Source of the DNA: Chloroflexota bacterium
GTDB lineage: Bacteria; Chloroflexota; Dehalococcoidia; GIF9; UBA5629
DNA length: 64,000 nt
NCBI GenBank assembly: GCA_016865855.1
Contig: VGNX01000002.1
Coordinates: forward strand, 81,574 to 145,573
Reading direction: 5' to 3'
Position 1 is the stretch's first letter; each line of letters starts with the position of its first letter. This document shows positions 40,707-52,082 of the stretch, piece by piece. Under the pieces are notes generated by a model that was given only the letters and a program-made list of their open reading frames with translations, was not told the origin of the DNA and did no database searches. A program made the translations under genes and the position numbers.

Positions 40707-40976
40707 CTACACAGCGACAACTTCTTTTATACCGGATATTTCTTGTTTCAGTATCCGCTCGATGCCGTTCTTCAGGGTCATGGTTGACATTGGGCAACCA
40801 GCGCAGGCCCCCTTAAGTCTCAGGCTGACTATGCCTTCTTTAACGTCAACTAATTCTACATCTCCCCCGTCGGCTTGAAGACTCGGTCTGATGTTGTTTA
40901 AGACTTCTTCTACTTTGGCTCTCACAAGTTCTCCCTCTTGCTTTCGCTCATATTCACTGTGGTAGTAAGCTAACAT
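40707..40976 (-). CDS. NifU C-terminal-domain (Nfu) Fe-S scaffold protein
   Basis: VLNNIRPSLQADGGDVELVDVKEGIVSLRLKGACAGCPMSTMTLKNGIE. Confidence 0.95.
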   Translation of the reverse strand: MLAYYHSEYERKQEGELVRAKVEEVLNNIRPSLQADGGDVELVDVKEGIVSLRLKGACAGCPMSTMTLKNGIERILKQEISGIKEVVAV

Positions 40977-41024
40977 AATCAGCCTGTTTTGTCAAAATAA
41001 TTGTTGGGAGAGTGTTTATTAACC

Positions 41025-41086
41025 TGTCACTCTGAGCGAAGCGAAGAGTCTGGGAAATTTCTTCGCCCGTAGGGCTCAGAATGACA
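41025..41086. repeat. Family-A palindromic intergenic repeat
   Basis: TGTCACTCTGAGCGAAGCGAAGAG...CTTCGCCCGTAGGGCTCAGAATGACA. Confidence 0.7.
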
Positions 41087-41212
41087 AAAAGAATTGCTAA
41101 ACGATCTCTTGTTGGTTCAGCTTGAGATACTTGACATTGTCCGCTTTTTTTGCCACAGTGACTGCGGTAAAATAATAAGGTTATACTGAAGAGGTAACAC
41201 AGGGGGTAAGGA

Positions 41213-42049
41213 ATGCCCGACCGTGAAGAAGATAAGGCTAGATTGAGACGAAAAGCGAGTCAAGAAGCTATTTCCTTGGCTATGCAGAGTCGGTGGCAGG
41301 AAGCAGTAACTGTCAATCAGAGCATACTAGAACTTTTCCCCACCGATATTGATGCCTACAACCGGTTAGGTAGAGCATTTATGGAATTGGGCGAATTTGC
41401 CAAAGCCAAAGAGGCCTACAGTCGAGGTTTAGAGCTTGACCCAAATAATGCTATCGCCCAGAAGAACCTCCAGCGGCTGTGTTTATTGCCGGATTCCAAG
41501 GTTAAAGTAAAAGAGGAACGCCGTGAGGTCGCCCCAGACCTTTTCATCGGCGAAATGGGAAAAGCTGGGGTGGTAAATCTCCAAAACCTGGCACCTGGAG
41601 AGGTATTAGCCAGGATGGCTACCGGTAACCAAGTTGATTTGAAGGTGATGGGGCAACGGCTTATCATAGAAAACGAGCAAGGAGAATACCTTGGGCTAGT
41701 TGAGCCACCTCATGGTTTTCGCCTAGCTAGATTGATAGAGGGTGGCAATAAGTACACTGCGGCTATCGTTAATATTGATAATGATACTGCAAGGGTAATC
41801 ATTCGGGAGGTATTTCAGCACCCAAACCAAATTGGGCGACCTTCTTTTCCAGTTAGGGCTGTCGAAGGTTTTCAACCTCATGTTAAAGATACGCTGCTTA
41901 GACACGAGGCTGTGGGAGAGGAAGCCTTGGAGGAGGGGGAGGAAGTCGAACTAGAAGAGGGTGAACTCATACCCGAAGGCTTCTCCATATTTGAGGGAGT
42001 GCCCCCTGATGAGGAAACGATGATAGAAGAAGAGTTCACGGAGGAGTAG
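41213..42049 (+). CDS. TPR-repeat protein
   Basis: YNRLGRAFMELGEFAKAKEAYSRGLELDPNNAIAQKNL. Confidence 0.8.
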   Translation: MPDREEDKARLRRKASQEAISLAMQSRWQEAVTVNQSILELFPTDIDAYNRLGRAFMELGEFAKAKEAYSRGLELDPNNAIAQKNLQRLCLLPDSKVKVKEERREVAPDLFIGEMGKAGVVNLQNLAPGEVLARMATGNQVDLKVMGQRLIIENEQGEYLGLVEPPHGFRLARLIEGGNKYTAAIVNIDNDTARVIIREVFQHPNQIGRPSFPVRAVEGFQPHVKDTLLRHEAVGEEALEEGEEVELEEGELIPEGFSIFEGVPPDEETMIEEEFTEE

Positions 42050-42092
42050 TTAATTGCCTCTGAAGCGAGCGAATCTTTCAGGAGATGACTAA

Positions 42093-44552
42093 ATGGAAGT
42101 TGGAGTAGTCAAGCCAGTTATCATTGAAGAGGAGATGAAGAGCTCCTACCTTGACTATGCTATGAGCGTCATAGTTTCTCGAGCCCTGCCCGATGTGCGC
42201 GATGGTTTGAAGCCGGTACATCGGCGCATTCTCTATGCTATGGATGGGCTGGGTCTTCGTCATACCAGTTCCCATAAAAAGAGCGCTCGCATAGTCGGTG
42301 AGGTTCTTGGTAAGTATCATCCTCACGGAGATGCCCCGGTATATGAAGCTATGGTCAGAATGGCGCAAGATTTTTCTATGAGGTATAGGCTTGTTGATGG
42401 GCAGGGCAATTTTGGCAGTATGGATGATGACCCACCAGCAGCTATGCGTTATACCGAAGCTCGCCTGGCGAAAATTGCCGAGGAAATGCTGGTTGATATT
42501 GATAAAGGTACCGTTGATTTCATGCCTAATTTCGATGATAGTTTAAAGGAGCCAACGGTTTTACCAGCCAGATTACCTAATCTGCTGGTGAATGGCTCAT
42601 CGGGTATTGCTGTCGGTATGGCTACCAATATCCCACCTCATAACTTAAGTGAGGTATGCGGTGCTATTAGCCATCTTGTAGATAACCCTGAGGCTGATGT
42701 AGATGATTTGATGAAGATTGTAAAGGGCCCTGATTTTCCCACCGGAGGCATTATTCTGGGTCGGGAGGGTATTAAGAGCGCTTATGCCAATGGACAAGGC
42801 AAGGTTGTGATTCGAGCTAAGGTCACTGAGGAAAGCCTTAAAGGCGGACGTCATCAGTTGGTCATAACCGAGCTTCCTTATCAAACTAATAAAGCTGCTT
42901 TGGTGGAGAGAATAGCTGAACTGGCCAGAGAGAGAAGGATCGAGGGGATAAGTGAGGTTCGTGATGAATCGGACCGCCACGGTATGAGGGTAGTTATAGG
43001 GCTGAGAAAGGATGCTCAACCTATCAAGGTGTCCAACAATCTCTACAAGTATACATCTATGCAATCGTCTTTCTTTATTAACATGCTGGCTCTGGTTGAT
43101 AGGCAGCCTCGGGTTATTAATCTTAAGGAAGCCTTGGCTTGCTACATAGATTTTCGTCGGGAGGTTATTACTCGCCGTTCCCAGTTTGACCTCCAGAAGG
43201 CGAAAGACCGGGCCCATATCCTGGAAGGCTTCAGAATTGCCCTTGACCGCCTGGATGAGGTTATTCAGACCATCCGAAAGGCGGAGACCGCCGATTCAGC
43301 TCGAACCAACTTGATGAATAATTTCGGCCTGTCTCAAGTTCAGGCGCAGGCGATTCTTGATATGCAGCTACGTCGGTTGGCACGGCTGGAGCAGAAGAAA
43401 ATAGTCGATGAGTATAGCGAGGTGGTTAAGAACATCGCTTATCTTGAAGACCTTTTGGCAAATCCGAAGAAAATACTCTTCCTGATTCAGCAGGATGTCA
43501 CGGAGCTCAAGAAAGGGCATGGTGACGGTCGCCGTACTTCGATTAAGCGGGAGGAGGCTGAGGAGTTTCAGGACGAGGACCTTATCCCCCATCAGGATGT
43601 AGTGATTACGCTGAGCGAACAGGGGTACATAAAGAGAATACCGGCTACAACTTATCATAAGCAGCATAGAGGAGGTCGAGGTAAAACCGGGATGGTGACT
43701 CGGGAAACTGATATGGTAAAGCACCTCGTGGTAGCAGACACTCACGATAACTTGCTACTGTTTACCAATAGGGGTAAAGTTTACCGGCTTAGATGCTATG
43801 ACATCCCTCAGGATTTGTCGCGAGCGACGAAAGGGACAGCGATGGCGAATTTATTGTCCGTTGACCCCAAGGAGCAGATAACCGCTTTGGTGGTGGTAAA
43901 GGACTTTACCCCTGGCGTGTTTATGGTTATGGCCACTTCAAGAGGGATAGTTAAGAAGACCAGCTTTGATAATTTCGCTTCGGTCAGAAGCAGCGGGCTT
44001 ATTGCTATGAAACTTCGTGGTGATGAAGAGTTGGTCGCAGCTGAGGTGGTGACCCAAAAAGATGAAGTCATTTTAGTAACTCAAAACGGGCAAGGTATCA
44101 GGTTTGCTGTAAAGGGCTTGCGAGCTGCCTCTCGGACTAGTGGCGGCGTGCATGGCATCAGGCTCAGCCCTGGTGACCACCTGGTGGCGATGGGCACCGT
44201 CTTTCGGGAGGCTCACCTGCTTACGGTTACGGAAAATGGCTTCGGCAAGCGTAGCCGTGTGCGGAACTTCCCTCTCTACTCTCGGGGTGGCAAGGGGGTA
44301 ATCGCTCATCGGGTTAATGAAAAAACGGGCAAGGTTATTGCAGCTAAGCTCGTCCCGCCAAATCAGCACGTTATTATTATTTCAGCTAAGGGTATCGTCA
44401 TCCGTATCCCTGTTGATGAAGAGGTTTCGCTTCAAGGCAGAGCTACCCAAGGGGTACATTTGAAGAGACTTGAACAGGATGACAGTGTAGCCTCAATTGC
44501 CTATGTCCATCAGGGAGATGATAGGGGAGGCGACAAGGCTACGGCTGAGTAG
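42093..44552 (+). CDS. gyrA: DNA gyrase subunit A
   Basis: [64 protein letters not shown]. Confidence 0.98.
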   Translation: MEVGVVKPVIIEEEMKSSYLDYAMSVIVSRALPDVRDGLKPVHRRILYAMDGLGLRHTSSHKKSARIVGEVLGKYHPHGDAPVYEAMVRMAQDFSMRYRLVDGQGNFGSMDDDPPAAMRYTEARLAKIAEEMLVDIDKGTVDFMPNFDDSLKEPTVLPARLPNLLVNGSSGIAVGMATNIPPHNLSEVCGAISHLVDNPEADVDDLMKIVKGPDFPTGGIILGREGIKSAYANGQGKVVIRAKVTEESLKGGRHQLVITELPYQTNKAALVERIAELARERRIEGISEVRDESDRHGMRVVIGLRKDAQPIKVSNNLYKYTSMQSSFFINMLALVDRQPRVINLKEALACYIDFRREVITRRSQFDLQKAKDRAHILEGFRIALDRLDEVIQTIRKAETADSARTNLMNNFGLSQVQAQAILDMQLRRLARLEQKKIVDEYSEVVKNIAYLEDLLANPKKILFLIQQDVTELKKGHGDGRRTSIKREEAEEFQDEDLIPHQDVVITLSEQGYIKRIPATTYHKQHRGGRGKTGMVTRETDMVKHLVVADTHDNLLLFTNRGKVYRLRCYDIPQDLSRATKGTAMANLLSVDPKEQITALVVVKDFTPGVFMVMATSRGIVKKTSFDNFASVRSSGLIAMKLRGDEELVAAEVVTQKDEVILVTQNGQGIRFAVKGLRAASRTSGGVHGIRLSPGDHLVAMGTVFREAHLLTVTENGFGKRSRVRNFPLYSRGGKGVIAHRVNEKTGKVIAAKLVPPNQHVIIISAKGIVIRIPVDEEVSLQGRATQGVHLKRLEQDDSVASIAYVHQGDDRGGDKATAE

Positions 44553-44576
44553 GGGCGTCTTTCCTATCTGAAAGCT

Positions 44577-45182
44577 ATGGAAAAAGTGCTACAAATTCTG
44601 CAAGAATTTGGCTTGACCTTCGTTCCCCTCTTCGTGGCTATGGATGCCATTGGTGTCTTGCCCATTTTGCTTCCCCTGACACAGGATATGAAGGCCAACG
44701 AGCGTAGACGAGTAGTACGCCTGGCCGTAATTACTGCCTTGGTATTAGGCTTGGGTTTTGTCGTCATTGGCAAGGGCATTTTCCTCTTTTTGGGTATTGA
44801 AGTTTCTGACTTTCTGGTCGCCGGCGGGCTCATCCTCTTTCTCTTGGCCGCCAAAGATTTAATCACTGGCAAGATGATGGAGGCTCAAGCTTCGGTTGGA
44901 GCCGATATGCTGGGTGTCGTCCCCATAGGCACTCCGCTTGTTGTTGGGCCGGCGGTACTTACCACCCTGCTGATACTTATTGACCAGTACTCCATCATTA
45001 TAGTGCTAGTTTCTTTCACACTGAATCTGGCCATAGCCTGGCTCCTTTTTGCCCAGGCTAACCGGGTGGTGGCTTTTCTGGGGCAGGGAGGGGTCAGAGC
45101 AACATCGAAGATAGTTAGTCTCTTTTTGGCAGCTATCGCTATAAAAATGATTCGCCAGGGCATCTTACAGGTTTTGGGATGA
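44577..45182 (+). CDS. MarC family integral membrane protein
   Basis: FVPLFVAMDAIGVLPILLPLTQDM...PIGTPLVVGPAVLTTLLILID. Confidence 0.9.
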   Translation: MEKVLQILQEFGLTFVPLFVAMDAIGVLPILLPLTQDMKANERRRVVRLAVITALVLGLGFVVIGKGIFLFLGIEVSDFLVAGGLILFLLAAKDLITGKMMEAQASVGADMLGVVPIGTPLVVGPAVLTTLLILIDQYSIIIVLVSFTLNLAIAWLLFAQANRVVAFLGQGGVRATSKIVSLFLAAIAIKMIRQGILQVLG

Positions 45183-45213
45183 CGCTCAAATGTGAAGCTG
45201 AGTAGACAGATAG

Positions 45214-45903
45214 GTGAAACTCATCTTTATTCACGGTGCTGGCAATACAGGCTTGGTCTGGCATTATCAAACTAGACATTTCGCCGATTCTGAAGCTATC
45301 AGCCTGCTCGGCCATCCTGAAGGCAAGCCTTGCACCAGCATTGAGGACTATGCCGAATGGCTTCATAAATATGTTCTGGGTAAAGGTTATTCAGAGCCTG
45401 TCCTGGCTGGGCATTCTATGGGCGGTGCCGTCGCTCAGATGTATGCTCTGAACTATCCACAGGATGTTAAAGGCCTTATTCTCATCGGCACCGGAGCCAG
45501 ACTAAGGGTGAGGCCTGATTTTTTAAGTCTGCTGGAAGCAGGCATTGAAGCTCCAGCTACCTGGCTCAAGAATTTAGTTGAACCTTTCTATAGCCGGGTA
45601 GACCCTGCCGTAAAGGAGAAGGTGATTAAGAAAGTGGCTGAGGTAGGCGCTGCTGTACAACTGAATGATTTTAGGTGCTGTGACAAGTTCGACATCATGG
45701 ACAGAGTTCACCAGATTACAGCCCCCACACTGGTTATTTGTGGCACTGATGACGACATGACGCCGGTCAAGTTTTCTCAGTATTTGGCTAATAAAATTGC
45801 TGTCGCCAAGCTGGTTGTTATTGAGAGCGGCTCCCACTTCGTTTTCATGGAAAAGCCCGAGGAGGTGAACCGGGCTATTGAGGAGTTTTTGCGCGGGCTT
45901 TAG
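45214..45903 (+). CDS. Alpha/beta hydrolase
   Basis: FIHGAGNTGLVWHYQ...LAGHSMGGAVAQMYAL...ESGSHFVFMEKPEEVN. Confidence 0.9.
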   Translation: MKLIFIHGAGNTGLVWHYQTRHFADSEAISLLGHPEGKPCTSIEDYAEWLHKYVLGKGYSEPVLAGHSMGGAVAQMYALNYPQDVKGLILIGTGARLRVRPDFLSLLEAGIEAPATWLKNLVEPFYSRVDPAVKEKVIKKVAEVGAAVQLNDFRCCDKFDIMDRVHQITAPTLVICGTDDDMTPVKFSQYLANKIAVAKLVVIESGSHFVFMEKPEEVNRAIEEFLRGL

Positions 45904-45956
45904 AATCCTGCTTTAGCTTGTTGGAGATTTCAGAATAGGGCAGGGAACCAATTTCT

Positions 45957-46412
45957 ATGCGAGTAGGTGTGCTTTCTGATACCCATATTCATCTGGCGGA
46001 AGAAATTCCTCTGGAGGTCGTCAAGGCGTTCTCAAGGGTGGATTTAATACTTCACGCTGGTGATTTCGTTGGTTTACAAGTCCTTGAAGGGCTGAAGCAG
46101 CTGGGTGAGGTTAAAGCGGTCTACGGCAACGTGGATTCGATGAAGCTCAGAGGTTTGCTGCCAGAGAAGGAGCTTTTGGTGGCCGGAGGCAAGAAAATCG
46201 GGATTACCCATGGGTGGGGTGGTCCGGAAGGTATAGAGCGCAGGGTGAGAGGGCTGTTCAACGACGTGGATATCATCATATACGGACATAGTCACCGGGC
46301 CAAGATTGAGCGAATCGGTGACGTTCTCTTTTTTAACCCCGGGCCGGGATACCAGTCCTTTGGCATCCTGACAATTGAAGAGGATGTCAAAGGAGAGATA
46401 GTAAAACTTTAG
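45957..46412 (+). CDS. YfcE/MJ0936-type metallophosphoesterase
   Basis: VLSDTHIHLAEE...HAGDFVG...VYGNVDS...ITHGWG...YGHSHRAK. Confidence 0.93.
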   Translation: MRVGVLSDTHIHLAEEIPLEVVKAFSRVDLILHAGDFVGLQVLEGLKQLGEVKAVYGNVDSMKLRGLLPEKELLVAGGKKIGITHGWGGPEGIERRVRGLFNDVDIIIYGHSHRAKIERIGDVLFFNPGPGYQSFGILTIEEDVKGEIVKL

Positions 46413-46413
46413 C

Positions 46414-46494
46414 TGTCACCCTGAGCGGCAGCGAAGGGTCTACAGATTCTTCGCTTCGCTCAGAATGACAGAGGGCGAAAGGCTCAGAATGACA
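46414..46494. repeat. Family-A palindromic intergenic repeat, partially duplicated 3' end
   Basis: TGTCACCCTGAGCGGCAGCGAAGGGTC...CTCAGAATGACAGAGGGCGAAAGGCTCAGAATGACA. Confidence 0.7.
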
Positions 46495-46548
46495 GTTGGT
46501 ATTGACAAACAATCTTTTAATAAAGGTCTAATGACGTAGGAGCAGGAG

Positions 46549-47346
46549 ATGACCAAACCGTGGCATGAGCTTGAAGCGCTAGACAAGCCGGAAATTTTGC
46601 AGTTTATCTTTTACCCTCGAAAAGACTTCTTTGAAATATTGGCAGCAGCTAACGTCATTGCTGACACCATTCCCGTTGACGAGGTCGTTTCCGTTTCCTA
46701 TTGCTTTTATTTCAGCGACAAGAAGCACCCCAATATCCTGTTCTTTCATGGTAACGGCGAGACAGCCAGCGATTATGAGCCCATTGGCTCCGTCTATAAT
46801 CAAATCGGGGTGAATCTATTTGTGGCTGATTACAGAGGCTATGGCAGGAGTGGAGGCAGGCCCACGCTCACAAGCATGATAGAGGATGCTCACCCGATAT
46901 TTGAGGGCTTTAAGCGGGTGCTGAAAGAGAGAGGGTTTTCAGGAAACCTCTTTATCATGGGACGCTCATTGGGGAGTGCTTCTGCTGTAGAGCTTGCCAA
47001 CCATTACCAGAGTCAGCTCAGCGGCCTTATTATAGAAAGCGGCTTTGCCAATGTGTTCAACTTATTTGCCTATTTAGGCTTTCCGCTCGAAGCTCTCGGT
47101 ATCCCTGTGCCGGAGACGCCTTCCAGCCTTGACCTTATCCGGAAGATTTCTCTTCCCACTTTAGTCATGCACGGCGAGTATGACCAGATTGTGCCTGTTG
47201 AAGAAGGCAAGGCGCTTTATGATGGTATCGGTGCCAAGGACAAACGACTGCTCATAATCCCCGGGGTTGACCACAACACCATTTTCCTGGGCGGCATGGA
47301 GCAATACCTTCAGGTGCTGAGGGATTTCGTTTCGGCGCATAGCTAA
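46549..47346 (+). CDS. Alpha/beta hydrolase
   Basis: NILFFHGNGETASDY...DYRGYGRSGGRPT...MGRSLGSASAVELA. Confidence 0.88.
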   Translation: MTKPWHELEALDKPEILQFIFYPRKDFFEILAAANVIADTIPVDEVVSVSYCFYFSDKKHPNILFFHGNGETASDYEPIGSVYNQIGVNLFVADYRGYGRSGGRPTLTSMIEDAHPIFEGFKRVLKERGFSGNLFIMGRSLGSASAVELANHYQSQLSGLIIESGFANVFNLFAYLGFPLEALGIPVPETPSSLDLIRKISLPTLVMHGEYDQIVPVEEGKALYDGIGAKDKRLLIIPGVDHNTIFLGGMEQYLQVLRDFVSAHS

Positions 47347-47362
47347 GGCCGCGGTGTGGCAG

Positions 47363-48028
47363 TTATTCCTCTTTGCTAGGCTCGGCCTTAGTTTCTGCGG
47401 CTTCTTCCGCTTCTTCCGCAACCTCTTCCGCAACCGCGGCTTCTACCGGTACTTCCTCGACCTCTTTGCGAGCCTCGATTACTTTGACCGCCATCTGTTC
47501 TGGGTCGCTGAGCAGCGTAATTCCGTGGCCAAGAGGTATGTCTTTGATATGGATCGCCTGGTTGGTCTCTTCAAGGTGTGACACGTCAACCTCGAGGCTG
47601 TGTGGCAAATCATCGGGCAAAGCTTCAATATGCAGCGAATCAATCAGGTGGAGTATGGAGCTGTTCTTGACTTTCTTCAGCACCGGCGCCTCCCCGACAA
47701 ATACCAGGGGAACGTCCACCTTTATCTTTTGGGTCATCTTGACCTGGTAGAAGTCCACGTGAAGCAGGTCATCGGTTAGAGGGTTCTTCTGAACTTCTCG
47801 GACCAGAACCCTTAACGGGTTTTTTGAATCGCCAATCTTCAGGGAGATAAGGTCGGTCATTCCCGCATGGGCCAGCAAATGCTTCAGGCTTTTGGCGTCA
47901 ACATTGATGGCAGTGGAGTCGACTCCGTGTCCATAGATGTTGGCCGGAACGATACCTTCGCGGCGTAGAAATCTTACTTTCTTGCCTGTAACTTCCCGCT
48001 TGGAAACCTCAAGTTCAAGTCGTTTCAT
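47363..48028 (-). CDS. rplY: 50S ribosomal protein L25/general stress protein Ctc
   Basis: GKKVRFLRREGIVPANIYGHGVDS...LRVLVREVQKNPLTDDLLHVDFYQV. Confidence 0.95.
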   Translation of the reverse strand: MKRLELEVSKREVTGKKVRFLRREGIVPANIYGHGVDSTAINVDAKSLKHLLAHAGMTDLISLKIGDSKNPLRVLVREVQKNPLTDDLLHVDFYQVKMTQKIKVDVPLVFVGEAPVLKKVKNSSILHLIDSLHIEALPDDLPHSLEVDVSHLEETNQAIHIKDIPLGHGITLLSDPEQMAVKVIEARKEVEEVPVEAAVAEEVAEEAEEAAETKAEPSKEE

Positions 48029-48082
48029 CTTATTACCTCTTCAATAATAAATGCGAATATACAGAGAGCGTTGATAACCTAA

Positions 48083-48149
48083 ATGTAGTTGCGCCCCTTT
48101 AGGGTCGCCCTTCATGGGGTTTGGCGAGGTTAAAGCCTCGCAACTACAT
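48083..48149. repeat. Family-B palindromic intergenic repeat
   Basis: ATGTAGTTGCG...TTAAAGCCTCGCAACTACAT, near-perfect terminal inverted repeat. Confidence 0.7.
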
Positions 48150-48222
48150 TATGTTTCATAGTCAGAACAATCAAGGTTAGTCGTTTTCGAGGCAGAAGTC
48201 AAATTTTTGGTGTGCGGTGTTT

Positions 48223-50145
48223 TTACACCTTTTTCTGAAGCTCTTCGTAGGCTTTCTTGACTTCCTCTATTGAGGCCTCATCTTCGATGGTGGTCAAATC
48301 GCCGAGCTTGGTGCCGCTGGCTACTGCTTTGAGCACCCGCCTCATTATTTTGCCACTCCTTGTCTTGGGCAATTTGGTGATAAAGTAGATTTCATCAGGA
48401 GTGACTACAGGCCCCAACGTCTTGCGTATATGCTGCTTTATCTTGTTCTTGAGTTCCTGAGAGGGTTCTACTCCTTGCTTGAGTGTAGCGAAGATAACCA
48501 CGCTTTCACCCTTAACCTCGTCTGGCCTGCTGGCTACAGCAGCCTCAACTACAGCGTCGTGAGATACAACAGCATCTTCTATCTCTATTGTGCCGATTCT
48601 GTGTCCAGCTATTTTAAGGACTTCATCGGCTCTGCCCAGCAACCAGTAGTAGCCATCTTTGTCCTTGATGGCATAGTCGCCGGTGTAAAATATTCCAGGG
48701 AATTTAGACCAGTAGGTCTCCTGGTACCTTTGCGGGTCTCCGTGAATGCCCATAAGCATCCCCGGCCACGGTGATTTTATAACCAGATAGCCTTTCTCTC
48801 CGGCTGGCACTGATTTACCGCTTTCATCAATTATATCAGCATTGACCCCGGGCAGGGGGAAGGTTGCTGAACCAGGCTTGAGAGGTACCAGTTCTATGCC
48901 TGGGGTTGGCGATATCATAGTGCCGCCGGTTTCAGTTTGCCACCAAGTGTCCACTATAGGGCATCTTTCGCCGCCGATAACCTTGTAATACCACTCCCAG
49001 GCTTCGGGGTTGATAGCTTCTCCAACGCTGCCCAGTAGCTCCAAGCTGCTCAGGTCGTGTTTTTTGACCACATCTTCGCCATATTTCATCAGCATCCTGA
49101 TGCCGGTAGGCGAGGTATAGAATATAGAAACTCCATATTTCTCTACGATGTCCCACCATCTATCTACCGAGGGGTAGTCAGGAGCTCCTTCGTAGATGAC
49201 TATGGCAGCGCCATGGCACAAGGGGCCATAGACTATGGAGCTGTGCCCGGTGACCCAGCCAACATCAGCAGTGCACCAGTAAACAGATTCCTCCTTTACA
49301 TTAAAGACCCATTCGTAGCCGGAATTAGTGAAGACAAGATAGCCGCCGGTGCTGTGGACAATACCCTTAGGCTTTCCGGTAGTACCTGAAGTATAGAGGA
49401 TGTAAAGGGGATGGGTGGCCTCAACGGGTTCAGCGGGCACGAAGGAGGCAGCATCGTCAAGTAATTCGTGAAGCCAGAAATCTCGCCCTGGCTTCATATT
49501 CGCGGCTATACCTGCCCTTCTAGCCACCACCACCTTTTCAATCGAGGGCGATAGGCTTACGGCTTCATCGCTGATGTTCTTCAGTTCCAGGTGTTTACCT
49601 CTTCTGAAGCCGGCATCTGCGGTGACCAGAACTTTGGCCTGTATATCGTTAATCCTATCGGCCAGAGCCTGGGCACTGAAGCCCGAGAATACCACAGTAT
49701 GAGGAGCTCCGATTCTAGCGCAGGCTAACATGAATATAGGCAACTCGGGAATCATTGGTAGATATAGGGCGACCGTATCCCCTTTGTTGACACCTAAATT
49801 TTTGAGGACTGAAGCGAATTTATTGACCCACCTATAAAGGGTAGAATAGCTTAGGATCTGGCTATCGCCCAGCTCACCTTCCCAGTATATGGCAACCTTG
49901 CTCCTTCGCCAGGTCCTAACATGCCGGTCCACGCATTGATAGCTGGCGTTCAGTTTGCCGCCGGCAAACCAGCGGGCGAAGGGTGGTTCCCACTCAAGGA
50001 CGGTGTCCCAGGTCTTGAACCAGTCCAGCTTGCGAGCCTCCTCAGCCCAAAAACGTTGCGGGTCTTGTATTGACCGGTTATACATATCCATATATTTCTT
50101 GAATGGCCAGTATACCGCTTCAGAAGGCAAAGATGTGCTTACCAT
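48223..50145 (-). CDS. acs: Acetyl-CoA synthetase (AMP-forming)
   Basis: LYILYTSGTTGKPKGIVHSTGGYL...DTWWQTETGGTMISP...KTRSGKIMRRVLKAVA. Confidence 0.96.
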   Translation of the reverse strand: MVSTSLPSEAVYWPFKKYMDMYNRSIQDPQRFWAEEARKLDWFKTWDTVLEWEPPFARWFAGGKLNASYQCVDRHVRTWRRSKVAIYWEGELGDSQILSYSTLYRWVNKFASVLKNLGVNKGDTVALYLPMIPELPIFMLACARIGAPHTVVFSGFSAQALADRINDIQAKVLVTADAGFRRGKHLELKNISDEAVSLSPSIEKVVVARRAGIAANMKPGRDFWLHELLDDAASFVPAEPVEATHPLYILYTSGTTGKPKGIVHSTGGYLVFTNSGYEWVFNVKEESVYWCTADVGWVTGHSSIVYGPLCHGAAIVIYEGAPDYPSVDRWWDIVEKYGVSIFYTSPTGIRMLMKYGEDVVKKHDLSSLELLGSVGEAINPEAWEWYYKVIGGERCPIVDTWWQTETGGTMISPTPGIELVPLKPGSATFPLPGVNADIIDESGKSVPAGEKGYLVIKSPWPGMLMGIHGDPQRYQETYWSKFPGIFYTGDYAIKDKDGYYWLLGRADEVLKIAGHRIGTIEIEDAVVSHDAVVEAAVASRPDEVKGESVVIFATLKQGVEPSQELKNKIKQHIRKTLGPVVTPDEIYFITKLPKTRSGKIMRRVLKAVASGTKLGDLTTIEDEASIEEVKKAYEELQKKV

Positions 50146-50166
50146 AGCTCCCCTCCTTATGTATTA

Positions 50167-52008
50167 TTATATCAATTTGACGGTTGCCTTGAATTTTTGC
50201 TGGCAGTTCGGATGCCGTTGCTGGAGTCCGCAGGCATTGCACGGCCCATAGCGGCAGTCAGGGGTCTCCTTACCTTGCCACATGTCCTGATATTCCTTCT
50301 TGAGAAAGTTTGGGGTTACTCCAGTATCAACATGCTGCCAGGGTAATGCTTCGTCCAGGGGTCGTTCTCTGTTAGCGTAGAAGCTAGGGTCAAGTCCGCT
50401 TTCGTGGAAGGCACGTAGCCAGTTGTCGTAGTTAAAACATTCATGCCAGGCATCAAACCTGTTGCCCAGTTCCCAGGCCTTGTGGATAACATTTCCGAGC
50501 CTACGGTCACCTCGGGACAAGACTGCTTCAAGCTGGCTGGTTTTAGTGTCCTGCCATGAAAGGTGGGCTCCAGCCCGGCGTAAGCCTTGTTTGAGCAGCT
50601 CATGTTTTTGGATTAGCTGCTCTTCTGAGTCCTGGGCTAGCCATTGGCAAGGGGTGTGGGGCTTGGGAACAAAGGTGGCTACACTGACTCTAAGCCTCGG
50701 TGAGTTGCTTCTGGTCTTCCTGCCTAGCTGGCAGGTTTTGGTTACCAGGTCGACCATGCCCTTTATGTCGTCAATGGTCTCGGTGGGCAGGCCGACCATG
50801 AAATATAGTTTGAGGTTCAGCCAGCCTTTTTCGAAGGCGGCGGCGAAAGTGCCAAGCATCGCCTCTTCGGAGATACTTTTGTTTATGACGTGTCTCAGCC
50901 TTTCGGTCCCAGCTTCAGGGGCAAAGGTGAGTGTGGTCTTGCGTCGGTAGGGTAGCGACTCTATTAACTCTATCGACGATGCATCGAGGCGAAGGCTGGG
51001 CAAGGACAGGATAAGATTATCTTGGTAATATTTGCGGGACAGCTGACCGATTAACCCGCTTATGTTAGGGTAATCTCCGGTGCTTAGAGAAACCAGGGAT
51101 ACTTCGTTATATCCACAGTTGCTTACGAGCGCTGCCACGGCCTCGATTGCTTCTGGCTCGGGGAGTTCACGAACTGGCCGATAAATCATTCCGGCCTGGC
51201 AGAAGCGACAGCCTCGACTGCACCCCCGCTGGATTTCGACTGCGCCGCGGTCGTGAACTACTTTGATGTAAGGTACTACTGGCTTGGTAACGGGCCGCGG
51301 TAGTCTGGCTACTATCTGGCGCTCGATCGGTAGTCTGGCTTGGGGCACTTTTGGCGTAATGCTAGCGAAGCTGCCATCTTTGTGGTAGGTCACCTCATAT
51401 AAACTGGGTACATACACACCAGGAAGAGCTGAGGCTTCTCGTAACAGTTGCTTCTTATTGTCCTTGTAAGCCCGGAGGACTTCTAGTAATTTCAATATCG
51501 CCTCTTCAGCCTCACCGATGACAAATAGGTCTATAAAATCAGCCATTGGCTCCGGGTTAAGCGCGCAGCTGCCTCCAGCTATTATCAGAGGGTGCGAATC
51601 GTTCCGCTGATGACTGAACAGTGGAATTTTGGCCAGGTCGAGCATATTTAATACATTGGTGTAGGTAAGTTCATAGCCCAAGGAAAAGCCGATGATGTCG
51701 AAACCTGCCAGAGGGTGTTTGGTCTCCAGGCTGAACAGTGGGATGTTATGCTGTCGCAGCAGCGCCTCCATGTCCATCCAGGGAGCATAGACTCTCTCAG
51801 CGAGGACATCAGGCTGGTCATTGAATATTTTATAAAGTATGGGCAGTGCCAGATTGGACATACCCACTTCGTATACGTCGGGGAAAGCTAGAGCAATTCG
51901 GATTGGAGTCGCCTGCCAATCTTTAACCAGGCTATTCCATTCGCCCCCGGTGTAGCGAGCCGGCTTAGAGGCCTGGTGAAGAATGTCATCGAAAGCGTTC
52001 ATTTTCAT
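50167..52008 (-). CDS. B12-binding-domain radical SAM protein (TIGR03960-like)
   Basis: RGCSRGCRFCQAGMIYRPVRE radical SAM motif; GMSNLALPILYKIFN N-terminal domain. Confidence 0.88.
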   Translation of the reverse strand: MKMNAFDDILHQASKPARYTGGEWNSLVKDWQATPIRIALAFPDVYEVGMSNLALPILYKIFNDQPDVLAERVYAPWMDMEALLRQHNIPLFSLETKHPLAGFDIIGFSLGYELTYTNVLNMLDLAKIPLFSHQRNDSHPLIIAGGSCALNPEPMADFIDLFVIGEAEEAILKLLEVLRAYKDNKKQLLREASALPGVYVPSLYEVTYHKDGSFASITPKVPQARLPIERQIVARLPRPVTKPVVPYIKVVHDRGAVEIQRGCSRGCRFCQAGMIYRPVRELPEPEAIEAVAALVSNCGYNEVSLVSLSTGDYPNISGLIGQLSRKYYQDNLILSLPSLRLDASSIELIESLPYRRKTTLTFAPEAGTERLRHVINKSISEEAMLGTFAAAFEKGWLNLKLYFMVGLPTETIDDIKGMVDLVTKTCQLGRKTRSNSPRLRVSVATFVPKPHTPCQWLAQDSEEQLIQKHELLKQGLRRAGAHLSWQDTKTSQLEAVLSRGDRRLGNVIHKAWELGNRFDAWHECFNYDNWLRAFHESGLDPSFYANRERPLDEALPWQHVDTGVTPNFLKKEYQDMWQGKETPDCRYGPCNACGLQQRHPNCQQKFKATVKLI

Positions 52009-52082
52009 TAACCTAGTTAGTCAATTATAGCTTTCAGCCTCTGTAGCTTTCAATTGTGTAGCTGCGGGGCTAGAGCCTCCTA